NCBI RefSeq assembly: GCF_003259365.1
Contig: NZ_QLLY01000002.1
Location: 1-64,000, forward strand
Reading direction: 5' to 3'
DNA: 64,000 bases
Source of the DNA: Streptomyces sp. PsTaAH-137
Lineage (GTDB): Bacteria > Actinomycetota > Actinomycetes > Streptomycetales > Streptomycetaceae
The notes under the pieces are model-generated. The model was given only the letters and a program-made list of their open reading frames with translations, did not search any database and was not told where the DNA came from. Made by a program: the position numbers and the translations under genes. Below, in pieces: positions 60,834-64,000 of this stretch. Positions within the stretch are counted from its first letter, which is position 1. The number at the start of each line of letters is the position of its first letter.

Positions 60834-61763
60834 GTGCACGATCTGCCGCAGCAGCTGGTCAACGGCCTGATCCTCGGAGCCCTGTACGGCCTCATAGCCG
60901 TCGGCTACACCATGGTCTACGGCATCATCCAGCTCATCAACTTCGCCCACGGCGAGATCTACATGATCGGCGGCTTCGGCGCCCTCACCATGTATCTCTG
61001 GCTCCCGGGCGGCACATCCCTCGCCATCGCCATGCCCCTCATGCTCCTGATGGGCATCGCCTGCTCCGTCGCCGTAGCCGTCGGCGCCGAACGCTTCGCC
61101 TACCGCCCGCTGCGCAACGCCCCACGCCTCGCCCCGCTCATCACCGCGATCGGCCTCTCCATCGCGCTCCAGCAGGTCGTCTGGGCCTTCTACCCCGACG
61201 CCAAGGCAGACCGGCCCTTCCCCCAGTTCTCCGGCGGACCCATCGACCTCGGCGCCTTCACCATCCAGCGCGGCGACCTCTTCCTCATCATCGCCGCCCC
61301 CGTGTGCATGGGCTTCCTCGCCTACTTCGTCGCCAAGACCCGCACCGGCCGCGCCATGCAGGCCACCTCCCAGGACCCGGACACCGCCCAGCTCATGGGC
61401 ATCAACACCGACCGGATCGTCGTCACCGCCTTCGCCATCGGCGGCGCCTTCGCCGCCGTCGCCGCCATGGCCTACGGCCTCAAATACGGCCAGGTCGGCT
61501 TCAAAATGGGCTTCATCGCCGGCCTCAAAGCCTTCACCGCAGCCGTCCTCGGCGGCATCGGCAACATCTACGGCGCCATGATCGGCGGCCTCGCCCTCGG
61601 CCTCGCCGAAGCCCTCGCCACCGCCTACATCCAGGACATCCCCGGCATGGAACTCCTCGGCGGCGGAGCCTGGAAAGACGTCTGGGCCTTCGTCCTCCTC
61701 ATCCTCGTGCTCCTGCTGCGCCCCCAGGGCCTGCTCGGCGAGCGCGTCGCGGACAGGGCGTGA
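60834..61763 (+). CDS. livH: Branched-chain amino acid ABC transporter permease LivH
   Basis: A 309-residue inner-membrane permease with about eight hydrophobic segments. LivH features are LPQQLVNGLILGALYGLIAVGYTMVYGIIQLINFAHGEIYMIG at the start, RTRTGRAMQATSQDPDTAQLMGINTDRI (the EAA-like cytoplasmic loop) and KAFTAAVLGGIGNIYGAMIGG. It pairs with LivM in the membrane channel. The GTG at 60834 follows CTCGGAGG. Its stop overlaps the livM start (GTGA), so the two are translated in tandem. Confidence 0.93.
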   Translation: MHDLPQQLVNGLILGALYGLIAVGYTMVYGIIQLINFAHGEIYMIGGFGALTMYLWLPGGTSLAIAMPLMLLMGIACSVAVAVGAERFAYRPLRNAPRLAPLITAIGLSIALQQVVWAFYPDAKADRPFPQFSGGPIDLGAFTIQRGDLFLIIAAPVCMGFLAYFVAKTRTGRAMQATSQDPDTAQLMGINTDRIVVTAFAIGGAFAAVAAMAYGLKYGQVGFKMGFIAGLKAFTAAVLGGIGNIYGAMIGGLALGLAEALATAYIQDIPGMELLGGGAWKDVWAFVLLILVLLLRPQGLLGERVADRA

Positions 61764-63570
61764 TCACGATGACCGACACCACGACCACCACCGACACCGC
61801 GGCGAAGACGGCCCCGCACAGCGCCCTCCTGCCGCTGCCCGAAAACGCCGCCCGCTACGGCACCGTCGGCGGCGCCGTCCTCACCGCGGCCGCCACCTTC
61901 ATGGCATGGACCTGGACCGCCGAATTCCCCGGCGACCTCACCGTCACCGGCTACCCCGGCGGACTCCAGGTCCTCACCCTCATCGGCGCACTCATCACCC
62001 TGCTGCTCGCCCTGTCCGCCCTCGGCATCCGCGGACTGCGCTGGCTCACCCCGGGCGGCCACACCGCCCCCACCCTGCTCTTCGCCCTCGGCACCCTCGG
62101 CACCACCGGCTACACCATGGGCGCCATCAGCTACCGCCTCGGCGGCGTCGTCAACCTCGAACCCGGAGCCTGGGTCGCCGGCATCGCCGCACTCCTCACC
62201 GCCGTATGCGCCCTCGGCCTCCCCGCCGACCAGCCCGACCCCGACGCCACCGACGCCTGGGCCCGCTTCCGCAACACCCTCAAAGCGCCCCCGGCCCGCC
62301 CCGCCACGATCACCCTGCCCTCCTGGGCCGAGATCCTGATCATCGCCGTCGCGTTCGGCATCGGCCTCTACGTCTTCACGTACGGCATCGACACCGAATA
62401 CGTCGAACTCTTCACCGGCTACCTGATCCTGGTCCTCTTCGGCGGCGTCGCCCTGACCAAGACCGGACTGCCCTCGCGGCTCACGGCACTCACCGCCAAG
62501 CACCGCACCATCGCGCTCACCGCGGCCTTCGTCGCCGCCGCCGCGTTCCCCTTCACCCAGACCAACGACACGTACACCAACGTCGCCGCGAACATCCTGG
62601 TCTTCGCCACCGTCGCCCTCGGCCTCAACGTCGTCGTCGGCCTCGCCGGACTCCTCGACCTCGGCTACGTCGCCTTCCTCGGCGTCGGCGCCTACGCGGC
62701 GGCCCTCGTCTCCGGCTCCCCCGACTCCACCATCGGCGTCCACTTCCCCTTCTGGGCCGCCGTCCTCACCGGCGCGGGCGCCTCCCTGGTCTTCGGCATC
62801 GCCATCGGCGCCCCGACCCTGCGGCTGCGCGGCGACTACCTCGCCATCGTCACCCTCGGCTTCGGTGAGATCTTCCGCATCACCATGAACAACCTCGACG
62901 GCGACTCCGGGCCCGACGTCACCAACGGCCCCAACGGCATCCCGAACATCCCCGACCTCAAGATCTTCGGGATCGACCTCGGCGAGACCCACACCGTCTT
63001 CGGCGTGGACCTCGGCCGCTTCGCCAACTACTACCTCCTGATGCTCTTCTTCACGATCATCGTCGTGACCGTCTTCCGCCGCGCCGGCACCAGCCGCATC
63101 GGCCGCGCCTGGGTCGCCATCCGCGAGGACGAGACCGCCGCCCAGGCCATGGGCATCAACACCTTCCGCCTCAAGCTCCTCGCCTTCGCCCTCGGCGCCT
63201 CCCTCGCCGGCATGGCAGGAACCGTCCAGGCCCACGTCCAGTACTCCGTCACCCCCGACCAGTACAAGTTCGTGGAGAACGCACCACCCAACTCCGCCTT
63301 CCTCCTCGCCGCCGTCATCCTCGGCGGCATGGGCACCGTCAGCGGACCCCTCGTCGGCGCCGCCCTGCTCTACCTGATCCCCGCCAAGCTCCAGTTCATC
63401 GGCGAGTACCAGCTCCTCCTCTTCGGCGTCGCCCTCATCCTGCTCATGCGCTTCCGCCCCGAAGGCCTCATCGCCGACCGCCGCAAGCAGCTCGAATTCC
63501 ACGAGACCGACCAACTCGACGTGCCGGAACAACGACTGCCCGAAGAACCGGCCGTCACCAAGGCGGGGGC

Positions 63571-63574
<4 letters not shown>
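61760..63574 (+). CDS. livM: Branched-chain amino acid ABC transporter permease LivM
   Basis: A 604-residue membrane protein. Residues from about 270 on are a full LivM permease: ANILVFATVALGLNVVVGLAGLLDLGYVAFLGVGAYAAAL, RLRGDYLAIVTLGFGEIFRI, and RAWVAIREDETAAQAMGINTFRLKLLAFALGASLAGMAG. The first 270 residues hold about five extra hydrophobic segments before the core, so the protein is much longer than a minimal LivM; I believe this is usual in Streptomyces. The GTG at 61760 overlaps the livH stop; an ATG at 61769 is an alternative. Confidence 0.92.

Positions 63575-64000
<426 letters not shown>

Overview
This 64 kb window is chromosomal DNA from a Streptomyces or a very close relative. GC content is very high and third codon positions are almost always G or C. 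GTG starts are common. Many families seen mainly in this genus are present: an XRE/DUF397/ATP-binding triad, DUF6343, SPW_0924, DUF3068, a PAC2 protein and a group-3 sigma factor. From memory, the coaE - rpsA - polA - branched-chain amino acid transporter order resembles the core region of Streptomyces chromosomes; no alignment was run. I see no transposase, integrase, phage gene, CRISPR array, tRNA or rRNA.

Layout. Positions 1-7.8 kb hold a methyltransferase, a CorA-type Mg2+ channel, a uridine kinase-like protein, a DUF2293 protein, a DUF1772 membrane protein, an orphan glutamate synthase small subunit and a MocR-type regulator. Positions 7.9-9.9 kb hold the developmental-type triad: an XRE regulator with its abutting DUF397 partner, divergent from an anti-sigma-like ATPase gene that carries the only in-frame TTA codon I found. 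Positions 10-16 kb hold small unknowns, a DUF899 protein, a secreted trypsin-like protease, a FUSC membrane protein, a 2H phosphoesterase and a nucleotidyltransferase. Positions 16.4-20.4 kb hold a SigB/SigF-type sigma factor, a cation efflux protein, a lipoprotein and a GH6 glycosidase. Positions 20.5-28 kb are mostly nutrient uptake: an NCS1 transporter with a divergent GntR regulator and a palindromic site between them, a NarK-like MFS protein, a family-5 uracil-DNA glycosylase, an M20 dipeptidase coupled to a YfcC-type transporter, and an S4 RNA-binding protein.

Positions 28-35 kb hold DoxX, another methyltransferase, and a PucR-type regulator coupled to an acyltransferase-domain protein. 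That pair diverges from two secreted hydrolase-like genes. Positions 35-41 kb hold TPR, DUF3592, coaE, PAC2, a Tat-exported flavin amine oxidase and rpsA with a clear housekeeping promoter and long leader. Positions 41.6-50 kb hold a methyltransferase that appears to use a non-canonical start codon, HrpB helicase, SPW_0924 and DUF3068, a secreted lytic transglycosylase, DUF4184 and a beta-lactamase-like protein. Positions 50-58 kb hold polA, an FdhF/YdeP oxidoreductase, a PaaI thioesterase and an X-Pro dipeptidyl-peptidase. Positions 59.4 kb to the end hold a high-affinity branched-chain amino acid ABC transporter (binding protein, LivH, LivM and a truncated LivG).

A 20-bp intergenic repeat occurs at least eight times in four clusters, including four copies downstream of polA. 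The strongest points for follow-up are the TTA-containing, possibly leaderless ATPase of the XRE/DUF397 triad, the apparent AUC start at about 41.6 kb, the operator-like palindromes beside GntR, XRE and PucR regulators, and the PucR/acyltransferase/secreted hydrolase locus.
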